From Strobilurus pachycystidiatus (lineage: Eukaryota > Basidiomycota > Agaricomycetes > Agaricales > Physalacriaceae): DNA of 64,000 nucleotides. Below the pieces are notes generated by a model that ran no database searches, was not told the DNA's origin, and was given only the letters and a program-made list of their open reading frames with translations. Where the stretch lies: contig JAHLMK010000004.1 of assembly GCA_019915135.1 (NCBI GenBank), positions 124,001 through 188,000 of the forward strand, read 5' to 3'. Shown here one piece after another: positions 45,548-56,963 of this stretch. Position 1 is the stretch's first letter. Each line of letters starts with the position of its first letter. A program made the translations under genes and the position numbers.

Positions 45548-47679
45548 AAACACGCATATACTTGTTGTACGATAGCACTTGGACTTGTTGTAGTAGTATC
45601 GGTAACTTACGCATTAATTAGTTAGTAATGTCCTGGCTTACTGTGAACATGAAGTGAGGTATCGTCAACTCGGAAATGGCAGCTATGTCCTCCGGGCTCA
45701 TCGCTGCTATCCATACAAATTCTAAAGGATGTTGGATCACTCGAACGGGGAAGATGGCGTAGTGCAGTCCGTGCAACAGCGTGTCCGTGAATCTGAAATG
45801 ATTAGCCACCATCTGGCATGGTTCCAGCGTAGATAGCGCGTGAGTTGTGAGCGAACTTCCATGGTGTCAATATGATGTCGATGCTGAACAGAAGCAAAAA
45901 CGGGGCAATCACAGAGAAGCGTCACTACCAGACCCACAGCATCGCCTACCATTGGGTAAGTGTGGCTTTTCAAAAGCGCGAAAATGATGTCGTCAGCCAG
46001 ACAATTTGCCGTCTCGAGTTGCGCATCGAGTTGATGATCAAGCCCCTTATCGGCGACCTGAAGGCTGAGAACGGGTAGTACTTGCCTGCAGGTTGCAAGT
46101 GACCTGGCGCTCTTGAATGAGCCCTCTCCAGGACCGTCAGCACCGAGACAGACAGTAAAGACAGTACACTAAGAAAGACTAAGGCTGAATGAGGGTGAGA
46201 CTTACAACATGAATGCTCGATAGCGAAAGATCGTGTGCTTTGTTGGTGGCTTCGATGAATGAAGCCGCCTGCAAAAGTGGCAAAAGTCAGCGACAATGAC
46301 ATGCTTGTAAGTTGTCAGTCATTGTACGATGAGAGGCTCGGATGCGCAAATCATATACATCGCACTGGCGAAGCTGAAAGGCGGCGAACGATTGGAACGC
46401 GGAGCAGTATTGAAAACGTCGTGCCCGTTCCACAATCATGAGAGCCCGAAGAACATGAGATGAGAGGTACGTCTGTGATCAGGGCCATTTGGGAGCCAAC
46501 AATACGAATAAGAAATGAGTCTCTGGTTGGGAGAGTGGGCCGATATGGAAATGCGACTACCAGCAGCCTGGTGCACAGCGGCGCAAAGGGTTCGAATGGA
46601 GCGGGGCATGAGAGCTGCGGGCTAACGGAGCTTCAACATGGTCGACGGTCAGGGGGATGGAAGATATTCACACGGAGGGCGTTAACTCGCGAAAAAGATC
46701 CATTAATCAATCGTGACAGATAAGGGTAAAACAACGCGAGGAAGCAAACGCCGTCATGCTTGACAAGAACGACGCTCGCACAGGGATGAACACATTGGAT
46801 GGTCTGGGGTAATTGATTTGCAGGGAGCCCGTCGATGGACAAACGCAGTACGCTCGTCGTCTCGGTATGGGCAATTGCCAGAAGAGTATTCCAGCCTGCG
46901 GGGGTAATATTAGATGGAGTCGATGTACAAGACAGTCAGAGGACGTACAGAACTCCGCAGGCATCACTCGAACCATGCATCCGCAAGAGGCTGGGGGGCG
47001 ACTGGCGGCAGCTCGGCTCGAGGTTTCGTTCGGACTCAGACCTGGACGGCTACGTCAGCCAGCAATCGCGCAGGAGAAAGAGGGCACGCACGATAAACGT
47101 CAGTTCTTCCCGAGATCCTGGTTACGAAGTGTCCCTAACATTGGCTGCAAAAATAATCAGAAGACGCGACGATGACAAGAGAGACGGGAGGACGTACGCG
47201 ACTCCGGTCAACAGACGGACACCCAGTCTCTTTAACCAGATGGCCGTCCGAAGCAGGGTACGAAAAAGAGGCGTCACGCCTTATAAGGAGTTGATGTGTT
47301 TGGCTAAGGAATCCGGCACAAAGACACCGCCACATCGCCGCCTTTTCATGTCAAAACGATAACTTCAGGATACCTTCGAAGTTCTTTATACCAAAAACAT
47401 CAGCAAGATCCCACACTCTTCAATCGCGTTGGTCGCAGCAAGCCTCAAGAAGTAGTGTACACACGAGGGTATAGGTAGTAACAGCGAAGAGACGATAGGA
47501 ATGGAGAGGGTTGAAAGACGACACACGTACTCAGTGACATCTGTAGCAGTCATGTCTGGCATCGGTGTACATATTGGCCTTGACCTTGATGAGAGGAGCA
47601 ATGAGAGGCGAAGTAAAGAGATGCCGATCAATCGGCCATTGCCGAGCTTTCTTTCCGTCCGGCGTCGACCATCGCTGTG
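45548..47679 (-). other. Unassigned, possibly decayed multi-exon gene
   Basis: On the minus strand between about 47350 and 45618 several short open segments look like exons. One has a good TTTGCAG acceptor and GTAAGT donor (AASFIEATNKAHDLSLSSIH, about 46210-46270), and another reads VLPVLSLQVADKGLDHQLDA near 46030. A last one ends VSQDITN before the stop at 45618. I could not link them into one frame without stops, so this may be a pseudogene or a gene whose exons I misjudged. No family recognised. 47351-47679 holds the promoter of the kinase gene. Confidence 0.3.
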
Positions 47680-49055
47680 ATGTTGATGAGTCCTATCGAA
47701 CAGCTGTGGTGCAAGCACCTGCCTTTGCTTCACTCGCACGGCTATCTGCTTAGGGACAAGTTCAGTCCTGACTCAAAGTGGCAGCAACGTGAACGTACGG
47801 GTAAGTGGGACTGGTGTAATTACACCGCGTCAAACCGTGCCCACTAGTACCAGGTAGGACGGTTGGTATCTATCTGCATCGATTATCTGACCCTGGCCCT
47901 TTATTCAGACAGCAGCCGTAATGGACGGAGTGCGGGCTCGCGACAAGAAACCCGTCATGTTCAAAATGATTGCGCATCGAGATTGTCCAGAAGAACTCGA
48001 GCTTGGGCTGTACTTCTCTGACACTAATTTACTTGGAGATCCTCTGAATCATTGCGTGCCCATTTTGGAGGTCTTCCGCTCGCCTCTGGAGGATAATGTC
48101 GATATCATCGTCATGCCTCGCTTGCGGTGGTGGGACAGACCGGGATTCGATAATCTGGCTGAATTGATTGACGCCGTACGCCAAATTCTCGAGGTACTGA
48201 CACTATTTTCTATCTTTCTGCCTTCCTAATTCTGTCCCACAAGGCGTGCGAGTTCCTACACAAACATTTTGTTGCTCATATGTGTGTCCGTTTCTTTGTT
48301 GTCGGGGCAGAGCATAGACGTTTCCCATTTAGGGATATTCATGAAGATAACTTCATGTTGGATGGAACCAGGCTCTATCCGCATGGACATCACCCAGTCC
48401 GCCAAAAGGACAACATGAATCTGACCTGGACTGGCGCGCGACATATCACACGTACTGAATGTTGGCCGAGGTACTATATCATCGACTTTGGCAGGTCGCG
48501 TCGATTCGATCCATGGGGGAAACAAGCGTCGCAGCCTTGCCGTCCGCGGAAGAGCGGATTCCAGTACTTTCCTGAGGACAGGCATAACACAACGAAACCA
48601 CACAATCCGTTTCCTGCGGACGTATACAGTCTCGGCATGACACTACAGAGGACATTATACATTGTAAGTGCCCTCTCCGATGGAGGCAATTCATTCGCAT
48701 TGATGGTGTTCCTTCTCACCTGAAGTACGAATATCCACCGTTGCATTTCCTCCGCCCCCTTCTTGACAACATGACGCAAGATGACCCACTACTGCGTCCC
48801 ACGATGAGTGAGGCGTTAGTCCAATTTGTGGACCTGTGCCGTCCCTTGACAAGTAAACAGCTTCGCCAGCCAACAGCTCCTCATAAGGAGGGCCTCTTAC
48901 AGCGTTACCGCCAGATGAAACATATCATATTTCGTCGCGTCCGCTTCCATACAAGAAGCTCACACTCGGTGGATCGCGTATGGATACAGATTATCGTAAT
49001 TTCTATACATGTACACCGACAGAGTGATACTTGGGGTCCACCTTCAAAGATCTGA
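47680..49055 (+). CDS. Agaricomycete-type protein kinase
   Basis: Five exons (47680-47800, 47913-48193, 48244-48281, 48333-48663, 48726-49055) give 366 aa. The N-terminus LWCKHLPLLHSHGYLLR is a conserved lead-in of a mushroom-specific kinase family. The kinase core has Lys58 in VMFKM, Glu in PEELELGLYF, hinge IIVMPRLRW, catalytic loop HMDIHEDN (Asp148, Asn153), IDFGRSRR with DFG at 198-200, and an ADVYSLGMTL helix after a long insert. All residues needed for catalysis are present; Met replaces Arg of the HRD motif, common in this family. It probably phosphorylates Ser/Thr; pathway unknown. The last 40 residues are poorly supported and might include a missed intron. The second exon's acceptor was fixed by phase. 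Confidence 0.75.
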
Positions 49056-49141
49056 CGTTATTCTTGATACGGGAATCGGCGTCGACGGCGACGGCGATAG
49101 CTATGTCAACGGTGAGGTATCGCTACGTGCATCAATGGGCA

Positions 49142-50441
49142 TCATGTGCAGAGGTCTTCAGCCTGGAACAGTCGTTGAGTGTGGATCGTCTTGACTGTGG
49201 TGGTACCCGTTGTTGACGGCGGGCGGGTCACAAGTCGTCTCGAACTTGAAGTCACCAATGATTTGGCGGTAGCGTGAAAGATGGTTGTGCCAGCACTCAG
49301 GCTGATATCCGTGTTCGTCCATGAGTCCACTGTCAGATCAGCTGCTGAACACAAGTTGTCCCGCTCAGTGATGAGAATGAGGAAGAGCAATGAAAAGCCG
49401 ATAGCGATGGGGTGGGGCTCATAGAAATCATACAGAATGAACGAGACAAGGATCCATTGATCGAGCTGCTCAGGTTCATTTATAATCAGCCGACAAGCAG
49501 CATATGACCCCGTATGCACGCACCTCAAACTCAAAGGAGGCATTCCGGTTGGCAAGCAGCACGTTTATCGCGAGCTCGAATCGTGGGGTCAGCTGGACAA
49601 GGTGAATAGCGACCTCAGTACAGCCGTCATGCAGAGTAACTTGAAGGAACACTGCCGCGATAGAGTAAGCAGATGGCCGATATACGCATGGGCGCATGGG
49701 CAGGATGAGCACCGGATGTCATAGGCGCCGGAGGGAATGAAACAAGAGCGTGTTGCGTGAGACGAGGGCCGTAGTCATTGACAGAGTGGTTGTAAGAGGC
49801 TGAGACGGGACATGACAGGAGTACACGCAGACCTTGTAGTAGCTGTACTTCTGCAAATAAGCCTTTCCCTTTTTGGGTGGTTTCATGGCATGTATAGTAG
49901 CCATTCTTCACCGTTGTCAATAGGGTCTGGTGACAATCAGCAAACACCACGTCCAGTTTGGAGGTCGCTACTTCCTACAAGTCATTGGAACTGCTATGCA
50001 AACTCAGCAAACCGAACGATGCACCCAGCTGAAGAGAGATGGAATATCCGGTCGTGACTCGTTGGGTGCACCAGCGTAGGCGCTAGGGCGAAGCCATTCT
50101 GAGTCCAAGCGCAGCGAGTCTTATGGACGGTCGATACATGTTGGGCAGAGTGTCGACGTGAATATACTTGAATGCTCATAGCGATCATTGTGGTCAGAAG
50201 AGAAGTGCGCGTCGCGCGATCGCAAGATGTTTACCCGGCACCTTCGGCCCGACCGTCGCGCTCCCATGAACCACATCGACCAGACGCTCCGAGCCCTTGC
50301 AGATCCGTTGCTCGTGACTAGTTGGATACCACTTACACGCCACCGGGTGAAGCGAATCTCCTGAAATGCGGCCAACGCGCCGCTTGGAATATCAAAATTC
50401 GCGTTGAAGAAGTGCGTTGATGATTGCCTTACAGTATCCAC
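49142..50441 (-). other. Unassigned gene-like segments
   Basis: Minus-strand pieces that look like exons: SSTHFFNANFDIPSGALAAF near 50400 followed by a GTAAGT intron, then SERLVDVVHGSATVGPKVPG and, after another intron, YIHVDTLPNMYRPS. Further on, AAVFLQVTLHDGCTEVAIHL (about 49640) and a segment ending at 49142. The chain breaks at two places. No domain recognised. It could be a fast-evolving gene or a decayed one, like the stretch at 45618-47350. Confidence 0.3.
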
Positions 50442-51737
50442 TTTTGAGTTTGCCCCGCTTACTCACCTGGGGGATTCCCCATGAGTTTTCTGTACGTTGT
50501 CCTCCGTGTGACCCGTACCTCAAAGAAGGGGCGCCGCGATCTTTCATTTTTAGGCCATGTGGACATAACTTGAAGTTCCGCGCGCTAGTTACGTGTTAGG
50601 TGAGTCTTTGAACTCTTTGGCGCTTGTCCTCGATAGCACTAAGCATGTCTATGGTTAGTATCTCCATTGGCTTACGGATTAAATAATTGACACTTACTCT
50701 GGCATATGTGTCAAGCGTGTCTTTGCAGTGCATATGCAGTAGTGGAATGGTACTGATTTTGTCTAGTGCAGAACCCATATCGAGTACCCAGACGCTCATC
50801 CAGTCATAGCTGTGTCGGAGTTTTCCGCCATCTCAAAACCCTCTATCATGAATCCCAATTTTCGTGAGTTTCCTTCACTTATCAGAGTCCCTTGTCTGAG
50901 ATTTGCTGTATGTCGGAGGCGAGATCATCGACACTGGCAGGTACGCTTTATTGTTGTAGCCCGAAACATCAACTTGGCCGACTTTTCGATCTACAGATCC
51001 AAGTCCTTCCTTGTCGTCTGAGGCGCCAGACCTGTTTGTCCGGTCGGGCGCTCCAAGCCCCTCTACAGGTGAGTGCATCACACAGCTCAAGATGTTTATT
51101 CTTCGATGCCAATACTTCTTGCAGCTCCGTCATCGCCCTCTCAAATTTTCATACGCTCCGAGGCTCCCAGTCCCTCAACTGGTGAGCAGATCATACAATA
51201 GATACTACGCCAGTGCTTCAACTATGCCTAGTCCCATCGTCACCATCGCAAGCTCCATCTTTTCCCCGGGCCACCCAACCTGGCAAGTAATCTACGGGCT
51301 ACAGATCAGGACGCTTACTTTTGGGACAGGTCAATCCCCAGACTTGCTAGAACACAACGCTTTTGCGGCAGCGTCGCCAACCACCGCCGCAAGAAACACC
51401 GACTCGGAGGCGAGGTCTTCAATGTGAACAAATTCCAATCCGACGCTTGAAAGGTGTGACCCATGTGGATACTTTTCATTGCAGATAAATCATAACTCTG
51501 CTGTCACAAGAAGTAGTAATAACAGCATATCATAGCACGCTTCTATTTTGGTACCCGTCCGCGACTGCTTGGTATACTTCGCACCCCAGAAGACGATGTG
51601 ACTCTGTGATGTGATGCCTTAACTTCTACGCGAACAACCCGAATGAGATATTTTATATCGATACCCCTTGCGCTTTACACTGACAGTGGACGACTCGGGC
51701 CTTTTTTTGAGTCATCAAAATCAACTCTGCTTTTGCT
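50442..51737. other. Mostly unassigned; repeat-like Ser/Pro exons
   Basis: On the plus strand two consecutive exon-like segments bounded by GT-AG sites (about 50999-51068 and 51124-51181) encode similar peptides, LFVRSGAPSPST and IFIRSEAPSPST. A third open piece runs to a TGA at 51427. Start and full chain are unclear. 51430-51737 is the promoter of the next gene. Confidence 0.3.
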
Positions 51738-53222
51738 TTGATGGCCACTCCGACGCAGCTCGCCATGATTCCTTCCGAGGCCCTAGGAGCCCTCCGCATC
51801 ATCTACAATACTGCACCTACAAAGATCGATATCGAGTGGTGGATGGACAACTATGCGAGCAGTGTACAAATGGTAGAATTCTCTCGCATGCCAGTATTCA
51901 GAAGGTATCTTAAGCATTCGGTGTAGCCGCCCTGTCAGCGATGCATCCGCACGAACAAGATGTGCACATCAGGAAGTCGCTCGGCTACTGCGAGCGGCGT
52001 GCATTGCGTGCAGTGTGGCAAGTCAAAATTCGGGCCCGAATGCTCTCGTGTCCCTCATGAGAAATTGGTTCGATGCATCAAGCATCTCGAAACACTCCCC
52101 GGACTCGCTGGAAAGCTCTCTCAGGCCGACTACCCGCATCTCATGGAATGGTTACAGCGGGATACGTCTGTAGTCCACATCCCTCAACAGGTCAGATCGC
52201 CTTCTTTTCTACTTCTACTCAACCACACGTTGGTCGCTGGATGAAGTTGAAATGCTTTGTAGCCTTTCTCTCCCATCCCGACGATCACCATCCCTCCCCA
52301 GAAGCGGGGCGACGCAACGCCAAGTGCCACAACCCACCCGGGCCCGGGATCCAGCACTGCACCGCATACCGGGGAGCATGTCAGCTCCAGTCCCGCCGGC
52401 TCCAATCCCGCGACACCCGCGTCTGATACAGGAGCAGGTGGCAGCATTGCTACCAGCGAGGTCAACGAGCTCAAGAAGAAGCTCAATGATGCAGAGAGTA
52501 CTCTATTGCTCATTTCCTTGCTTTGCATGAGTACTTAATTATTTGGTTTCCAGAGACGATGAACAATCAAGGTATAGTCATCTTCTCGTCGCAGTCGTGC
52601 ACATCACTGACACTATATCCCAGAACAACAAATCGCGGACATGGAGGTTCAACTGGCAACGTTGGAGGCTGAAAAAGAAGGTCAATACTATGGTCGCATG
52701 GCATACTTGGGCTTACCCACTTCCTTTTTGCAGGAAAAGATATCCAAGTCCAGGGCCTCGAATCCAGAGTAGAGGACCTGGAATTTGAAGTCAAGGTCCT
52801 CAAGTCGGAAGTGAACAGTCTAGAGACCCGTATAACCAGTAAGTCCAATCGCATCCGCTTCCATCAACTCAGCAAATGCGAGGTTCACAGCCCAGCAAGA
52901 AGCCCGAAAGAAGCGCGCATTTGAGGACCATGCGCTCGCCACCTCTCAAAAGCGTGCCATAGTCGATCTCCAAAAACAGTTGGCCAACGACGAAGTTGTA
53001 GTCAAGGGGAAGAAGCGTAAACTCGACGTACTACAGCGTGAGGTCTCACTGCTGGAGTACTTTGAGAGACGGCACGACCCCGCGTCAACTTATATTGATG
53101 GGCTCTTGAAAGAACAGCAGGAATTGGAAGGCGAAGAATTGGACGCTGCGCAGGGTGTATCGAGTGACAAGGATGACAGCGAAGATGATGGACAACCCAG
53201 GAAAAGTCTTCGTCGACACTAA
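51738..53222 (+). CDS. Zinc-cluster-like / coiled-coil protein
   Basis: Seven exons (51738-51872, 51927-52190, 52263-52497, 52554-52571, 52624-52680, 52734-52838, 52891-53222) give 381 aa. The first intron is 54 nt and exon 4 is an 18-nt microexon; every phase fits. After the first splice comes PPCQRCIRTNKMCT followed by HCVQCGKSKFGPECS, a double cysteine motif like the truncated zinc clusters of a common mushroom family. Then LETLPGLAGKL...YPHLMEWLQRD helices, a Pro/Ser/Thr linker, and a coiled coil over roughly residues 175-330 (VEDLEFEVKVLKSEVNSLE). The end is acidic. DNA binding and dimerisation are plausible; I know no function. Confidence 0.65.
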
Positions 53223-55405
53223 CGTGGCGTACTTGATATTCTGAAGTCGTGGTCAAGTTCTTTCAAGTTCACAAACGTTCAGTGTAGTACTATTCTTGTG
53301 TAAAGTGTTTTGACAAGCTCGTCGCTGATTGACTCACCACATGTTGCGCAAATGAGTGGATCACATATGAACCACGATGAATAAGAGCCGACTGGCGTCC
53401 TCCAACGGAAAAAGCAGGTGTGACAGCCTACCCACCACCTGGCTGTCTTGAAATGCTTCACGTCAGAGTAGATTGCGGATAATTACATGAGTGACTGGAT
53501 AGAGATAAAGTACGGCGACGCTGACACAAAGAAGCGGAGATGTCCGATGGACCAGCCATTGAGAGAAGCACGATTACATGGTCACTGAAAGCATCAAGGC
53601 AAGAAACACAACGGAGAGCGAGCGGAGTTCCATGGATGACAGCGTGAGACCACGCGTTCTACGACCGCTGCATTTTGGTACCATGTGGAGATACCATGCG
53701 AAGATTGAACACAAATTGTACGTCGACGGATAGTATCCTAGCGTACAATACTTGAGTAGCGTCAGCTTTTCTGCCCGTGCCAAACCATACAGAGCAAGGT
53801 ATCACAAGCTTGAAATGGCATATGCGCACCGCTGAAGTAACAGATTGCGCTGTGGCGCATTCATGATGTCGACCACGGAGTATGTACGATATGACTGTTT
53901 CGATCTCCGACTGCGGGATCGCGTTATGAAATCGGAAAGTAGCTAGCGGAGAGCCAGAACCCCGACTGGCAATATAGGCCGTCCCATCTCCAGGTTGATC
54001 AGGATTACTTGTCATACGTGAACTTGTGGAACATTACCTCCTTCGCCGCTGAGGTACAGGGACATTACCATACCAGAGACTTCTTTGGTGACTCATGCAC
54101 GTGAGAGCCTTCCCACACCGAGCATACAACACGAACCATCAAGAAAGTCGTATACCCATGGGCGAGTTCGAACAAACAGAAAAATTGAAGTCGGACCCGG
54201 GACTGGTAAGGAGCGTATATACCGCCCAGAGTATACCCCAACACGACGGTCCTGGTGCACTGCCAGTGATCATAAGCCTCAGTGATCATGAGCCCGAAGA
54301 GAAGCCAATTTTGAGAATTACAAAAGAACTGGACAAGTTACGCACGTACACTGGTTCCCCCGCCAATGTTGTCATCCATCCCTTGCCGTCACCCCCAGCC
54401 CCGTGGACATAGCATTGGCATCACCAGTAAACGCCAGGTACATTCGTCGCCTCAAACGTGCAGAGAGTATGTTGGAGGGGCATACAGCCGAAATGAATAT
54501 TCAATAGGTCAAACATCCCGGCATCGGCTGGCATCGGTCGCTGTAGCGGAAGTCGCGTTCTCTCCGTGGGAAGTTAGAGATCAAAGTCATGACAAAAAGG
54601 CTCGTTTCATGCGTTGGGGAACCTGGACGGTCTGTATACCCGCGATTGCTGCTGTACGGTGTCAGTGTCATGGTCGAGAAAAAAGAATGTGACTCGGATC
54701 GGCCTCCGGCGTCCGCCCAACGAAAGCGTCACGCCGACCACTTGCCGACGGCTGTGCCGATCTCATGGTTCGGCGTCGTGGTAAAGCTCGTCGATATCGA
54801 GTGCAGCACCTTAAATAAATGACAGCAGAGACTTTTTTCTGAATAGCCATCACAGCCTTTAGTCCTCTTGCCTGATACACAAAGCGCTTTTGTGGTCATT
54901 TTTCGAAGGTGAATGAACGAAGATCCTAGCCACGAGTCGACTTCCCCGAGAACGGCATAGACGCATAGGTAAAGGCGGCCTACCGCCACAGCGAGTCTAG
55001 AGTGTTGCCACGTATCGCGCGCCGAGAAAGCTCATATGTTACCCAGAAGGACGCGGCGTGAGCGTCAGATTCGATCAAGGACCTCCAAGGCCCGACTGCA
55101 GGATCCTAAGCTTCTCAGCTGCAATACTTCGAATGAGTTTTCATGAGAGACGTAAATCTAATTGACTATAGTAAGCGCCTAGTACCATCCAGCAGGCGCA
55201 ACGGCTAACAAAAAAGATTGACCCACACTGTCAGGATTCGCTCTGAATTCTACGAACCTTAGGCTGTCTTCCCTGGCGACTCTTGGCCTCGTGGCAGGTT
55301 ATCTCAGGACTCCGACGCTCTCTAAGTCCATTTCCCCGACAAAGTTCCTTGCTCACCGATCCTCTCACGGCGAGCGCTCTAACTAGCACTGTCACAATAA
55401 CCTCC
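53223..55405. other. Unassigned 2.2-kb stretch
   Basis: Short frames on both strands. Minus-strand segments near 53279-53461 (WWVGCHTCFF, ICATCGESIS, with spaced Cys pairs) and 53890-54015 might be exon remnants, but I could not connect them. Nothing else supported. Confidence 0.3.
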
Positions 55406-56137
55406 ATGGCACGACGGCGCGAGATTGCTGAGGCAGTCGCTCAAAGGCTTGAAGCAAATTTGACCTCTTCTCCTCGAAAGATCGGCACTGAGACGCCATC
55501 CGCTCGCTATGCCGACCACGACAGTGGCCTTGCACGTCGCCAGAATATCCGCCGCATGATCGACATTGGAGTCTTGGGGATGGTAGGTGCCCACCCCGCG
55601 TCGAAAGGGGGTCTTGAGGCCTTGAAGGTGAGATTTGTGCGGGGCATCTACATACCTGGTTCAAAAATCAATGCTTTGAAACCCTATGTAGACGCTGCTT
55701 AAAGTCGCCACAAGCATCTTTGACCATCCAGAGGATGACAAGAAAAGAAGGATCAACATCAACGCCCCCGAAGCAAAGAAGATGATCCTTCAGACAAGAG
55801 GTGCCTTGGAGCTCCTCATCGAGGTAAAATGATTCGTCGTCCTAAGTCTCATTGTGAGGCCTGACGATTTCTTATAGATGGGCTTTAAAAAGGAGGTACG
55901 CCCGTATATCGTCTTAAACGACAAGCCTCCCTCGAACTCCACTATGAATTTGTGATACAGGCCGTCATCGACTTCACGCCATACAGAGTCTTCGTGGGGG
56001 ATGATCTTGATCATCTCAAGCTCTGCGCACACCTCATTGAGGAGGCTATAAGCCGCGAGACAGTCCGACTTGACGAAAAGCTTGTACTGGGTCGCGATCG
56101 CGAAGAGAAGGAGGAGAGATGGACTCGCGTACGCTAA
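55406..56137 (+). CDS. Small PUB-domain protein
   Basis: Four exons (55406-55627, 55692-55823, 55878-55895, 55961-56137) give 182 aa. Exon 3 is an 18-nt microexon (MGFKKE). Residues of exon 2 (TLLKVATSIFDHPEDDKKRR, then INAPEAKKMI and GALELLIE) joined to MGFKKE match the PUB/PUG helix pattern, 'LLKIL-N-I--P-EEKYRRI-LNN...ALELLE-LGF', known from PNGase and UBX proteins, where it binds the p97/Cdc48 tail. The N-terminal 74 residues are basic and helical; the C-terminus is a charged helix. It has no catalytic domain, so it may be a Cdc48 cofactor or competitor. Start: first ATG in frame at 55406. Confidence 0.75.
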
Positions 56138-56963
56138 GTTTCGTTCAAAATTTTCATGGGGTACTGATAGCTGTCGCCGAAGACGATGTCTCGTATCACA
56201 GATGATCGCAAGTCCGTCAAGTTGAGGACTGACAGGGAGCGCGCTGCAATGCTCAGTAACGCTTTGGACAAAAACTTGTCGCTATGATTCTGGAATTATT
56301 AGTATGACGCCCGATGTAAGTTTACCTATACGAGTACAACGCTACGAACACTTGCAAACAACGTCTTGATATTGTCAATGATGACACTTGTCAACCCTAA
56401 GAAGCATCGATGATCCACCGTGGTCTCTGAGAACCTGGTTCATGTCTGCCGGCTTGTTTGAGCAATTTCGGTGACCACCCCATTTGAGACTCAGATATCA
56501 GAAGACGCTATGGTCATTCCCGGATGACGCCAAGAGTGGTGGCACGGTTTGTGCCATCGCATGAGTGTGGCACACTGACACACCTCTCACTACCGCCAGT
56601 GCCCGACAGCTACTGTAAGCTTTGTGATCTTTGCGTGGCAAGAACGAACACTGATCATTCTGTTGACCGTTAATTACATCTCACCTTCTCCAGCTATGCT
56701 ATCCAACATCGTGAGCTGATCAGTTCATGTCACATCAAAAGACACTCACTACAAATTGACGTCCTCGCGACGTGGTCTTTGGCGATCTGCGACTGGTTGT
56801 GTTCCTGTCAGTCCTCCGAAGCTCAACATATGTGGACGACGGGCGGGGAAAAGTATCAGTTTGGAACGGGATGGATATACTGCGCTTCTTAGATTCCATC
56901 TGTCCAGCTTACGATGGCCAGTCTACATAACAGCCCGTAACTCCGAACAAGTACAAAAGTACC
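56138..56963. other. Convergent intergenic region
   Basis: Some 800 bases between the PUB gene and the F-box gene on the other strand. Nothing supported; the frame at 56756-57046 overlaps the end of the F-box gene and is a shadow. Confidence 0.45.
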
